This document shows positions 52,565 to 59,688 of a DNA stretch of 64,000 bases, piece after piece. Position 1 is the first letter of the stretch. Every line of letters starts with the position of its first letter. The position numbers were made by a program, and so were the translations under genes. The stretch spans positions 124,001-188,000 of the forward strand of contig CP046180.1 in NCBI GenBank assembly GCA_014075295.1, in the 5' to 3' direction. The stretch is from Candidatus Mycalebacterium zealandia (GTDB taxonomy: Bacteria; Desulfobacterota_D; UBA1144; Nemesobacterales; Mycalebacteriaceae). The notes below the pieces were generated by a model, which ran no database searches, was not told where the DNA came from, and saw only the letters and a program-made list of their open reading frames with translations.

Positions 52565-54976
52565 TCACCTGATTTGAGCCCCGAAAAGGTCGCCCAGAGT
52601 GCGGGAGGCTTTTTCGCAAACCGAGTTCGCCTCTTCATCGGTAAGGGTTTTTTTCGCCGAGCGCAAAAGCATTGAAACACCCACGCTTTTCATATCTTTT
52701 CCGACTGATTTGTCCTCAAAAAGGTCAAAAATCCATACGCGCTCAACAAGGGGGCTAACCCCTTGTACACCCGATATTACATTTCCTATTTCCAAATCCT
52801 TTTTCACAAGAAACGCCAAATCGCGCCTGAGCGAAGGGAACTTGGGTAAAGGTGAAAAAACCACCTCGCCGCCACCGTTGCAAGAATAAAGTTTTTCAAG
52901 ACTCAGTTCAAGCGCGACCGCGCCCGCAATCTCAAATGCGCGGGCGGTGTCGGGATGAATCTCGCCAATGTCTCCAATTTCCGTGCCGCCTGCGAAAATC
53001 CGTGCGCTTTTGCCCGGATGAAAATGCTTTTTGTTAGAACCCGGCTTGAACTCCACCGAAAAGAGAAAATCCTCATCGCCGCCCGCGAAAAGCTTCAGGA
53101 TTTTTTCAAACAGCCCCTTCATATCAAAGAAATCAAAGCCCCCGCTTTTCCATAAATCCGGCTCGCCCTCTCCCGCCGCAACCGCGGCAAAAACCCTTTC
53201 CTCTTCAGGCAATTCTCCGTTGCTTTTCGGGAAAAACACCCTGCCTTCCTCAAAAAGCCGCGCGTCCGCACACTGCCTTGAAAGGTTGAATTTGAGATTT
53301 CTCATGAGCCCCGTGAGCAGAGTTGTTCTCATTGCCGACATCTCGTTTGAGATGGGATTGTTAATTCCAAGCGCGGCCTGAGAACCAAAAATCCGTAAAA
53401 GTTCGGGGTTGTCAAAACCGTAGTTCACCGCTTCGCAAAAGCCGGATAGAAGAAAAGCGTTTTTTATCGCGTTTTCCCGTACGGCGCGTCCGCTCACCTT
53501 TTGCGCCGTTACGGTTATGTTGGGCTCGGTCTGCGGGATGGCGTTGTATCCGATAAGGCGTGCCATTTCCTCAAAAATATCGGCTGCGCGCGAAACATCG
53601 GGCCTGAAAGAGGGAATCTTCACGCTAATACCTTCCGAGCCGGACTTTGAAACCTCAAAACCCAAAGAGGTAAGAAGCCGCTCCGTTTCGTCTGAGGGTA
53701 AAGAGGTTCCGAGAGTTTTCCACATTTTTTCAAGAGAGACTTCCACCTCGCGCGGCTCTTCCTTGATTGAATAAACATCGGAAAATCCGCATGGTTCGGA
53801 GCCGCCCGCAACCTGATTTATTATCTCCGCGACCCGTTTGAGCGCGGCCGGAGCGGCGGTTGGGTCAACCCCTCTTTCAAACCTGTAAGACGCCTCGGAT
53901 GACAGTTTAAGCCGTTTGGAAGTCCGCCTGATTTGCGAGGAATTGAAGCACGCGGCTTCAATCAGTATGTTTTTTGTCGATTCGTTCACGCCGGAATCCT
54001 CTCCGCCCATCACTCCCGCGATTGCCACCGGTCCGTTCGCATCCGCTATGACAAGGTCTTCAGCGTCAAGATCATATTTTTCCGAATCAAGCGCCTTTAT
54101 TGATTCGCCCGCGACCGCTCGCCTCACGGTTAGCCCGTTCTTTATGAGGTCCGCGTCAAACGCGTGAAGGGGCTGTCCGAATTCAAGAAGAACAAGATTT
54201 GTAGCGTCAACAAGGTTGTTTACAGGCCTGATTCCGCAGGCGGAAAGGCGGGCTCTCAGCCACAGCGGAGAGGACTCAATGCGGACACCGTCCATGCGGA
54301 CACAGCAGTAGCGCGGACAACCGTCTTTGTTTTCAACATTCACCTTGGCGCCGCCCGTTTTGCCTATTCCGTCCGCGCCGTTTGCAAGAGAGGGCGGAAT
54401 TTTCAAAGCCCCGCCGGTCGCAACCGCTATTTCGCGCGCGATGCCTATGATGCTCAGGCAGTCGGGACGGTTCGGCGTAACGGCAATTTCAAGCACGGTG
54501 TCCTCAACACCCTCAATATCAGCGAGCCGTGTTCCCGGGACGACTGAATCCCGCAGTATCATAATCCCGTCCGATTTGACCGGAGAAAGCCCAATCTCGT
54601 TTTCACTGCAGAGCATTCCGCCCGATTCGCTCCCGCGGATTTTCGCGCGTCTGATTGTCATTCCTTCCGGATTTGAGGCAGTTTGAGGCATCTCCGCTCC
54701 CGGAAGCGCGAGAACGACCATGTCGCCCGCTTTCATGTTTGACGCTCCGCAGACAATTTCGTGAGAGGTTGCGCCGTCCGTAACGGAGCACAGAGACAGA
54801 CGGTCTGCATTGGGATGCGGACGGACTTTCTCCACCCGCGCGGAGACGATTTTATCGTGGGCAAGCGGAGTAATTGAATCCACTTCAAGACCCGCCATCG
54901 TGAGAATCTCCCCGAGTTCAAAGGGGAAAAGGTCAAAATCAACGTATTCTTTAAGCCATTTTACAGTCGTTTTCAT
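52565..54976 (-). CDS. pheT: Phenylalanyl-tRNA synthetase beta subunit
   Basis: The 803-residue protein has the EMAP-II-like tRNA-binding domain (VEKVRPHPNADRLSLCSVTD), B3/B4 editing domain, B5 domain, the inactive core and the C-terminal FDX-ACB anticodon-binding domain (LPKFPSLRRDLAFLVKKD, GVSMLLRSAKKTLTDEEA). It forms a heterotetramer with PheS. pheS is not upstream: the neighbour is MidA on the other strand, 75 bp away. pheT is thus the first gene of pheT-ihfA-DUF502-tilS. Confidence 0.96.
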   Translation of the reverse strand: MKTTVKWLKEYVDFDLFPFELGEILTMAGLEVDSITPLAHDKIVSARVEKVRPHPNADRLSLCSVTDGATSHEIVCGASNMKAGDMVVLALPGAEMPQTASNPEGMTIRRAKIRGSESGGMLCSENEIGLSPVKSDGIMILRDSVVPGTRLADIEGVEDTVLEIAVTPNRPDCLSIIGIAREIAVATGGALKIPPSLANGADGIGKTGGAKVNVENKDGCPRYCCVRMDGVRIESSPLWLRARLSACGIRPVNNLVDATNLVLLEFGQPLHAFDADLIKNGLTVRRAVAGESIKALDSEKYDLDAEDLVIADANGPVAIAGVMGGEDSGVNESTKNILIEAACFNSSQIRRTSKRLKLSSEASYRFERGVDPTAAPAALKRVAEIINQVAGGSEPCGFSDVYSIKEEPREVEVSLEKMWKTLGTSLPSDETERLLTSLGFEVSKSGSEGISVKIPSFRPDVSRAADIFEEMARLIGYNAIPQTEPNITVTAQKVSGRAVRENAIKNAFLLSGFCEAVNYGFDNPELLRIFGSQAALGINNPISNEMSAMRTTLLTGLMRNLKFNLSRQCADARLFEEGRVFFPKSNGELPEEERVFAAVAAGEGEPDLWKSGGFDFFDMKGLFEKILKLFAGGDEDFLFSVEFKPGSNKKHFHPGKSARIFAGGTEIGDIGEIHPDTARAFEIAGAVALELSLEKLYSCNGGGEVVFSPLPKFPSLRRDLAFLVKKDLEIGNVISGVQGVSPLVERVWIFDLFEDKSVGKDMKSVGVSMLLRSAKKTLTDEEANSVCEKASRTLGDLFGAQIR

Positions 54977-55051
54977 TAAAAACCGTCCGCTAAAACCGGT
55001 ATTATTGTAAAATCAGTTGAGATATAAATCAAACCGTCGCCCCCGCCGCTT

Positions 55052-56191
55052 ATGAAAAAAACATCTTCTCGGAACCGCATAGCGCACCGCATAGAGGAAG
55101 AGATAAAAAAACACGGTCCAATTACCTTTGAGAAATTTACCGGGCACGCCCTCTATGATGAGGATGACGGATACTACCGGTGCGGAAAGGCGGAAATAGG
55201 AAAAAAGGGGGATTTTTACACAAACCCGGCGGCGCATCGGGCTTTCGGGGAGACGCTTGCGCGGGTTATCAGCGATTTGAGAAACAAAATCGCGCCCGGC
55301 GCTGATGAAAAAATAACTGTTCTGGAAGTCGGCGGCGCGAACAGTGTTCTCGCGTCTGATATTCTGGACTCCCTTGCAAGAACTGACCCCGAAACTTACG
55401 GCGCGGTTCAATACTCTCTACTTGACCTTTGCGAGCCGCGAAAATGCGCCGCCTCGGGTGTTCATCCAAATTTCCGCAGAATAAAAAGTCTTGCCGATGC
55501 GGGTCATACAACGGGAATTATCCTTTCAAATGAGTTGTTTGACGCGATTCCGTTTCATCGGCTCGTGTTCAGAGGCGGAAAAATACGGGAGATTTTCGTC
55601 TCGCTCGGGGAAGACGGATTTACTGAAACCGAGAGCGTTCCTTCAAGCGCGGATTTACTGAAATACTTTGACCGGTTCGGCGGTGCTGAGGAAATGGGGT
55701 TTTTAGAAGGACAACAGTTTGAAATACGCCCCGCGGCGGCAAAAATGCTGAAACAGATGGCTGATACGCTCGTCAAAGGCGTGATTTTGACCATAGACTA
55801 CGGCTTCCGGGCGCGTGAACTGTTCAGTCCGGACAGGGTGGGTGGAACATTCAAGTGCGTTTCTGAGCATAAAATCAACGAATCCCCATACGAAAACATC
55901 GGAAATCAGGATATAACGGCGCATGTTGACTTTGAAAACCTTGAGAAAGCTGGAGAGGTGTCAGGTCTTGCAACGCTTAAATACACAACACAGGGACAAT
56001 TTCTTGTTGACTGGGGAATAATAGATGTCGCCGGGCAAAATCCGGACGAAATACTCGCCATCAAAAACCTTTTCATGCCCACAATGATGGGAGACTCTTT
56101 CAGGGTTCTTATGCAGTCAAAGAACGCGCCGGAACTCGCGCAGGGGTTTTATCCCGAAAGCCCCCTCAGGATTTCATTCGGCGTGGATTGA
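55052..56191 (+). CDS. MidA/NDUFAF7-family SAM-dependent methyltransferase
   Basis: The 379-residue protein starts with an NRIAHRIEEEIKKHGPITFE stretch and has LYDEDDGYYRCGKAEIGKKGDFYTNPAAH, LEVGGANSVLASDIL and LSNELFDAIPFHRLV, the COG1565 pattern. The SAM loop reads VGGANSVLA where most relatives have GAGNG, a small deviation. The mitochondrial relative methylates an arginine of NADH dehydrogenase; the bacterial substrate is unknown. Divergent from pheT. Confidence 0.85.
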   Translation: MKKTSSRNRIAHRIEEEIKKHGPITFEKFTGHALYDEDDGYYRCGKAEIGKKGDFYTNPAAHRAFGETLARVISDLRNKIAPGADEKITVLEVGGANSVLASDILDSLARTDPETYGAVQYSLLDLCEPRKCAASGVHPNFRRIKSLADAGHTTGIILSNELFDAIPFHRLVFRGGKIREIFVSLGEDGFTETESVPSSADLLKYFDRFGGAEEMGFLEGQQFEIRPAAAKMLKQMADTLVKGVILTIDYGFRARELFSPDRVGGTFKCVSEHKINESPYENIGNQDITAHVDFENLEKAGEVSGLATLKYTTQGQFLVDWGIIDVAGQNPDEILAIKNLFMPTMMGDSFRVLMQSKNAPELAQGFYPESPLRISFGVD

Positions 56192-56197
56192 GATTGC

Positions 56198-56225
56198 TTG
56201 ACACTCTCGCTTCTGTCGTTAGAGT
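56198..56225 (+). promoter_or_regulatory. Promoter of the tandem CMD gene
   Basis: Perfect TTGACA (56198-56203), 16-nt spacer, TAGAGT (56220-56225). It leaves a leader of about 27 nt with GTGAGG before the ATG at 56259. Confidence 0.5.
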
Positions 56226-56258
56226 AAAGCCCATCTTCAAAGTGTGAGGTTCAGACAA

Positions 56259-56942
56259 ATGAGCGACTCAATCTACAAAAACAACATCGGGCCCGAGATG
56301 GGCAAATTCAAAGAAGCAAACCCGGAAATGCTTGATGCGTGGATGGCATACCACGACAGCGTTTTTACCGACGGCGCGCTTTCAACGAAGGAAAAACAGC
56401 TTGTTGCGCTCGCGGTCGCGCATATCACGTCCTGCCCTTACTGCATAAGGTCGCGCACAACCGCTTCTCTCAAAGCCGGAGCGACTGACAAAGAGATTGT
56501 TGAGGTGATTTACGTGGCGATGCGGCTCGCGATGGGCGCTCCCTACGCCTTCTCAAGCATAGCATTTGAGGCCTGGGACCACATGGAACAGAAGGTTAAT
56601 CTCGCCGAAGGGCATTTTTTCAAAAAAAACATCGCACACGAAATCACCACCTTCAAAGAGCAGAGCGGAGACATTAAGGAGCCGTTTGAAGCGTTTCATG
56701 AAAAAACCTTTGAAGACGGCGCGCTCACGAAGAAATTCAAGCGCGGAATAGTCGCTCTCGCCTGCGCTCTGGTAACAAAATGCCCTTACTGCATAAGGTC
56801 ATGCGTCAGAGACGGAAAAGCCGAAGGCGTGAACCCTCAGGAAATAGCAGAAACCGTTAACGTTTCAATGGTTATGGCCGCAGGCGCGTGCTGGGCGCAT
56901 TCGTCCATAGCGATGGAAACAATCGCGAAAGCGGAAAAATAG
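56259..56942 (+). CDS. Tandem carboxymuconolactone decarboxylase (AhpD-like) protein
   Basis: The 227-residue protein contains two CMD domains in a row. Each has a CxxC: C59/C62 in ITSCPYCIRSRT and C175/C178 in VTKCPYCIRSCVRDG, with similar flanks (FxDGALSxKxKxLVALA in both). Single-domain AhpD-like proteins act as peroxidase reductants or peroxidases, working as trimers or hexamers; a fused pair could form a pseudo-hexamer from three chains. The CPYCIRS motif resembles the AhpD-like alkylhydroperoxidase group. It precedes mnmE by 18 bp. Confidence 0.88.
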   Translation: MSDSIYKNNIGPEMGKFKEANPEMLDAWMAYHDSVFTDGALSTKEKQLVALAVAHITSCPYCIRSRTTASLKAGATDKEIVEVIYVAMRLAMGAPYAFSSIAFEAWDHMEQKVNLAEGHFFKKNIAHEITTFKEQSGDIKEPFEAFHEKTFEDGALTKKFKRGIVALACALVTKCPYCIRSCVRDGKAEGVNPQEIAETVNVSMVMAAGACWAHSSIAMETIAKAEK

Positions 56943-56960
56943 CCGCCTCTTCAACGCTTT

Positions 56961-58358
56961 TTGACACGATCCTGCAAAACAGCAACGGTAGCGGAAGACA
57001 CCATATCCGCAATCTCCACACCGCCCGGCAAAGGCGGAATATGTGTTATCCGAATAAGCGGCGAACGCTCACTCGCGGTAATCCGCGAGATTTTTATGTT
57101 TCACGGGAAACATAGGAACTTTGAGCCGCGCATAATGTATGCCGGAAACATCGTTGACCCCTCGGATAAAACCCTTGTTGACAGCGCGATGTGCGTTTTT
57201 ATGAAGGCTCCCAATTCGTACACGGGAGAGGATTCGGCGGAAATTCACTGCCATGGCGGAACCGCATGTTCGGAGAAGGTAATGGAACTCACTCTGAAAC
57301 ACGGATGCGCTCCCGCCGGACCCGGAGAATTCACACAGAGGGCGTTTCTTAACGGCAAAATGGACCTTGCGCAGGCTCAGGCAGTCGCAGACATCATAAA
57401 CGCGCAGACTGAACTGGGGCTCCGACAGGCGGGGCTACAACTCGCCGGAGGGTTGTCTGAGCGGATAAACAGGACTAAAACACGTCTTCTTGAGCTGCTT
57501 GCGGAAATTGAAGCCCGAATAGATTTTCCTGAGGAGGAAACGGGTGAAGCGGTGGCGGAAAGTCTAAAAAAAGTGGCTGAAAGCGTCCGTGAAAATCTCC
57601 ACTCCCTGCTGTCCACATACGCTGCGGGCAGTCTTATACGTGAAGGCGCCGGAGTTACCATAGTTGGTAGGCCCAATGTAGGCAAATCCAGTCTTATGAA
57701 CGCCTTGCTTGGCAGAGAGCGCGCAATAACAAGCCCTGAACCGGGAACAACAAGGGACTACATTGAAGAGCAAATCTCTATCAAAGGCATAACAGTAAGA
57801 CTCACGGACACTGCGGGAATGAGAAACGCCCAAAGCTCGGCGGAAAAAGCCGGAATTGAAATGGCTCAAGACAAAGCGCTTGGCGCGGATTTGCAGATTC
57901 TTGTGTTAGACGGAAGCAAACCACCCTCCGGTGAAGATGTGAAAATGGTTGAAAAAGCGCCCGAAAACACCGTTGTCTCAATCAATAAAGCGGATCTGCC
58001 GCAGGATGACGGTTTCAAAACGGACAGGTTCGGTGAGAAAAAGACCGTTCACACATCGGCAAAAACGGGTCAAGGTGTTGAAGAACTAAAAGAAGCAGTA
58101 AGAAAAACGCTTATGGAAAACACCGGAACCGTTGAGAGCAATGAAGCGGCTCTGACGGGCATACGCCAGAAACAGGCGGTAGAAACCGCGCTTGAAGCCG
58201 TAAACGTTTTTTTTGCGCTTGTTGAACAGAAAGAATCGCTGGAAATACTGTCAATAAAGGTCAAAGAGGCGATGGATTCACTCGGCGAGATAACCGGCGA
58301 AACTACGACCGAAGAGATGCTCGGAGTTATTTTCGGGAAGTTTTGCATAGGGAAGTAA
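56961..58358 (+). CDS. mnmE: tRNA modification GTPase MnmE (TrmE)
   Basis: The 465-residue protein has the N-terminal formyl-THF-binding domain (DTISAISTPPGKGGICVIRI), the helical domain, the GTPase motifs VGRPNVGKSSLMNAL (G1), TTRD (G2), LTDTAGMR (G3), NKAD (G4) and the catalytic C-terminal CIGK. With MnmG it modifies U34 of several tRNAs. Its start appears to be TTG (56961), as no ATG fits the conserved N terminus; uncertain. A parS-like site lies inside its coding sequence (57097-57112), reading MFHGKH. Confidence 0.96.
   Translation: MTRSCKTATVAEDTISAISTPPGKGGICVIRISGERSLAVIREIFMFHGKHRNFEPRIMYAGNIVDPSDKTLVDSAMCVFMKAPNSYTGEDSAEIHCHGGTACSEKVMELTLKHGCAPAGPGEFTQRAFLNGKMDLAQAQAVADIINAQTELGLRQAGLQLAGGLSERINRTKTRLLELLAEIEARIDFPEEETGEAVAESLKKVAESVRENLHSLLSTYAAGSLIREGAGVTIVGRPNVGKSSLMNALLGRERAITSPEPGTTRDYIEEQISIKGITVRLTDTAGMRNAQSSAEKAGIEMAQDKALGADLQILVLDGSKPPSGEDVKMVEKAPENTVVSINKADLPQDDGFKTDRFGEKKTVHTSAKTGQGVEELKEAVRKTLMENTGTVESNEAALTGIRQKQAVETALEAVNVFFALVEQKESLEILSIKVKEAMDSLGEITGETTTEEMLGVIFGKFCIGK
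57097..57112 (+). promoter_or_regulatory. parS-like partition site 1 (inside mnmE)
   Basis: TGTTTCACGGGAAACA matches the bacterial parS consensus (TGTTNCACGTGAAACA) at 15 of 16 positions. One extra base pair on each side (A and T) extends the palindrome to 18 bp. Identical to the second site at 58763. Confidence 0.6.
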
Positions 58359-58757
58359 CGGGGAAATTGCAATGCTTTTGATACTTTTTTGATTTCAATT
58401 GTGGTTGCGCAGGGAAGTTTTCTTTGGGTGGCGAATTCTTATTCCATAAACCACTATCGCCGCGCCGCATGGAAACTCCGAGTTTGGGTTTTATTTGCGC
58501 TTGGGCTTACATTGAGGGGGTGCCTCTAATGACTGAACGCCACATTTATTTTTCAAGTACACGGAAAAATCATTTCCGCCCAATCGAGCGGACGACACGA
58601 ACTTGGAGCGCGCCCCGAAAACGGCGGAATACGGACGCTCCGGGACATGGCGGAGATGGAAAAATATACACATGGCTTGCGGCGGCAAACGCGACCGTCA
58701 ATGCCAACAAGCACCTGCGCTTAAATGTGGATGAACTGTTGAACCCTTAAGTCTGAA
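58359..58757. other. 399-bp stretch without a clear gene
   Basis: Between the mnmE stop and the second parS-like site I recognise no protein. A possible 73-aa frame (58529-58750, MTERHIYFSSTRKNHF...) has a GAGGGGGTG ribosome-like site but no family resemblance. One near-DnaA box (TGTGGATGA, 58726-58734) lies at its end. The region could be the flank of an origin or partition locus, or relic sequence. Confidence 0.5.
58529..58750 (+). CDS. Possible small protein, 73 aa
   Basis: ATG at 58529 is about 8 nt behind GAGGGGGTG. The protein is basic in its first half (HFRPIERTTRTWSAPRKRR) and ends NANKHLRLNVDELLNP. No family recognised and no conserved neighbour; it may be a chance frame in a non-coding region. 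Confidence 0.25.
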   Translation: MTERHIYFSSTRKNHFRPIERTTRTWSAPRKRRNTDAPGHGGDGKIYTWLAAANATVNANKHLRLNVDELLNP

Positions 58758-58783
58758 GCGAATGTTTCACGGGAAACATTCGC
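58758..58783 (+). promoter_or_regulatory. parS-like site 2, core of a 26-bp palindrome
   Basis: The 16-mer TGTTTCACGGGAAACA (58763-58778) is identical to site 1. Here the arms extend to 11 bp each (GCGAATGTTTC / GAAACATTCGC) around the 4-bp centre ACGG, an almost perfect palindrome. It is followed by an AT-rich run (58784-58804, 18 of 21 A/T). Confidence 0.65.
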
Positions 58784-58809
58784 ATTTCTTCAAAAAAATT
58801 ATCAGGAGG

Positions 58810-58818
58810 TGTGGAAAA
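58810..58818 (-). promoter_or_regulatory. DnaA-box-like 9-mer 1
   Basis: TTTTCCACA on the minus strand, consistent with the TTWTNCACA consensus. First 9 bases of repeat copy A. Confidence 0.5.
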
Positions 58819-58836
58819 GCTAAGGGTCAGGTCTTG
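58810..58836 (+). repeat. 27-nt direct repeat, copy A
   Basis: Starts TGTGGAAAAGCTAAGGG and ends TCAGGTCTTG. Copy B at 58901-58927 is identical except for one C/T change at position 11. The ends GGGTCAGGTCTTG resemble short dispersed repeats known from other bacterial genomes; this is from memory only. Confidence 0.85.
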
Positions 58837-58840
58837 CTTG

Positions 58841-59680
58841 TTACCATTGAAACGCCTTCAACAAAAGGGCTGTCAGTTGTTTGTACGAGTTATCCACAGA
58901 TGTGGAAAAGTTAAGGGTCAGGTCTTGAAGACTAATTTTTTCCACAGGAGTTATTCCCGAAACGGAATTTGTGGCAAAAACAAAGCCCGCCTGAGCCAAA
59001 TCCCCGGGATTCAGACGGGATTCAGATACAGAAAAGCCGTTACGGGCTGCTATATCCATCAGAACGCCTCTTGTGATACCGGGAAGTATCCCGCAGTCGG
59101 TGGAAGGGGTGAAAAGTTCGTTTTTTTCTCCCCAAAAGATGTTACGGCATGTTGTTTCGGAAACACAGCCGTCCGCCGAGGAAAAAAGGGCATCATCAAA
59201 ACCGCTTTCCCGCGCCTCTCTCATTGCCACAACGTTTCCAAGATAGTTCAGAGATTTTATTCCTGCAACAGGGGAACTGCTTCTTGAATATCCGTTAAAA
59301 ACTATTTTCAGGGAAATATCCGCCGGGTTGTCCGTTATTTCGCTTATGGAAATCACGGTTTGAAAATCATCCGGTACGGAAAAAAAAGGCGCGAAAGAAC
59401 CTCCGGAAACAAGACAGACTTTAACGGCACAATCGGAAAAACCGCTTTTTTCAACGCATTCGTTAATTTCTTCAACAATTTTTTTACCGTCCGGGGCGGG
59501 CATTTTTAGAATAAGCGCGCCGTGAGTAATTCTTTCAATATGTTTTTGCAGAAAAACGGGAGATGATTTTTTCCACCTCATTGTTTCAAAAACTCCGTCT
59601 CCGTAAAAAAACCCTCTGGGGAAAATTCCGTTAATATCGGGAACCTGTTTTTTTTCAATGTAAATTCGCTGATTTTTCAT
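58841..59680 (-). CDS. Class IV aminotransferase, probable aminodeoxychorismate lyase (PabC-like)
   Basis: The 279-residue PLP enzyme has GFFYGDGVFETMRW, the PLP lysine in GIKSLNYLGNVVAMREA and SETTCRNIFW, then FATNSVSGITPV. Position next to pabB makes 4-amino-4-deoxychorismate lyase (p-aminobenzoate for folate) the best guess; branched-chain or D-amino-acid aminotransferase share the fold. The last 30 codons lie over the DnaA-box cluster, and the SLQDLTLNFS part is written in repeat copy B. Confidence 0.82.
   Translation of the reverse strand: MKNQRIYIEKKQVPDINGIFPRGFFYGDGVFETMRWKKSSPVFLQKHIERITHGALILKMPAPDGKKIVEEINECVEKSGFSDCAVKVCLVSGGSFAPFFSVPDDFQTVISISEITDNPADISLKIVFNGYSRSSSPVAGIKSLNYLGNVVAMREARESGFDDALFSSADGCVSETTCRNIFWGEKNELFTPSTDCGILPGITRGVLMDIAARNGFSVSESRLNPGDLAQAGFVFATNSVSGITPVEKISLQDLTLNFSTSVDNSYKQLTALLLKAFQW
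58890..58898 (+). promoter_or_regulatory. Perfect DnaA box
   Basis: TTATCCACA, the exact consensus. It is followed after 2 nt by an inverted TTTTCCACA box, forming an inverted pair. This is the only exact TTATCCACA I found in the window. Confidence 0.65.
58901..58909 (-). promoter_or_regulatory. DnaA-box-like 9-mer 3
   Basis: TTTTCCACA on the minus strand, first 9 bases of repeat copy B, inverted to the perfect box. Confidence 0.5.
58901..58927 (+). repeat. 27-nt direct repeat, copy B
   Basis: Starts TGTGGAAAAGTTAAGGG and ends TCAGGTCTTG; one mismatch to copy A, 91 bp away. It lies within the 3' end of the pabC-like gene. Confidence 0.85.
58938..58946 (+). promoter_or_regulatory. DnaA-box-like 9-mer 4
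   Basis: TTTTCCACA on the plus strand, outside the direct repeat and preceded by a T run. Confidence 0.45.
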
Positions 59681-59688
59681 AAAACTTT

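Noticed and set aside
37708-53725. Single TTTTCCACA motifs at 37708, 50903 and 53717 as further DnaA boxes
   Set aside because: They are isolated, lie in coding sequence and occur at a rate not far above chance; only the group at 58.8 kb is dense.
58424-58528. Extension of the 58529 frame to a TTG at 58424
   Set aside because: No ribosome site at the TTG, and the added residues show no conservation pattern.
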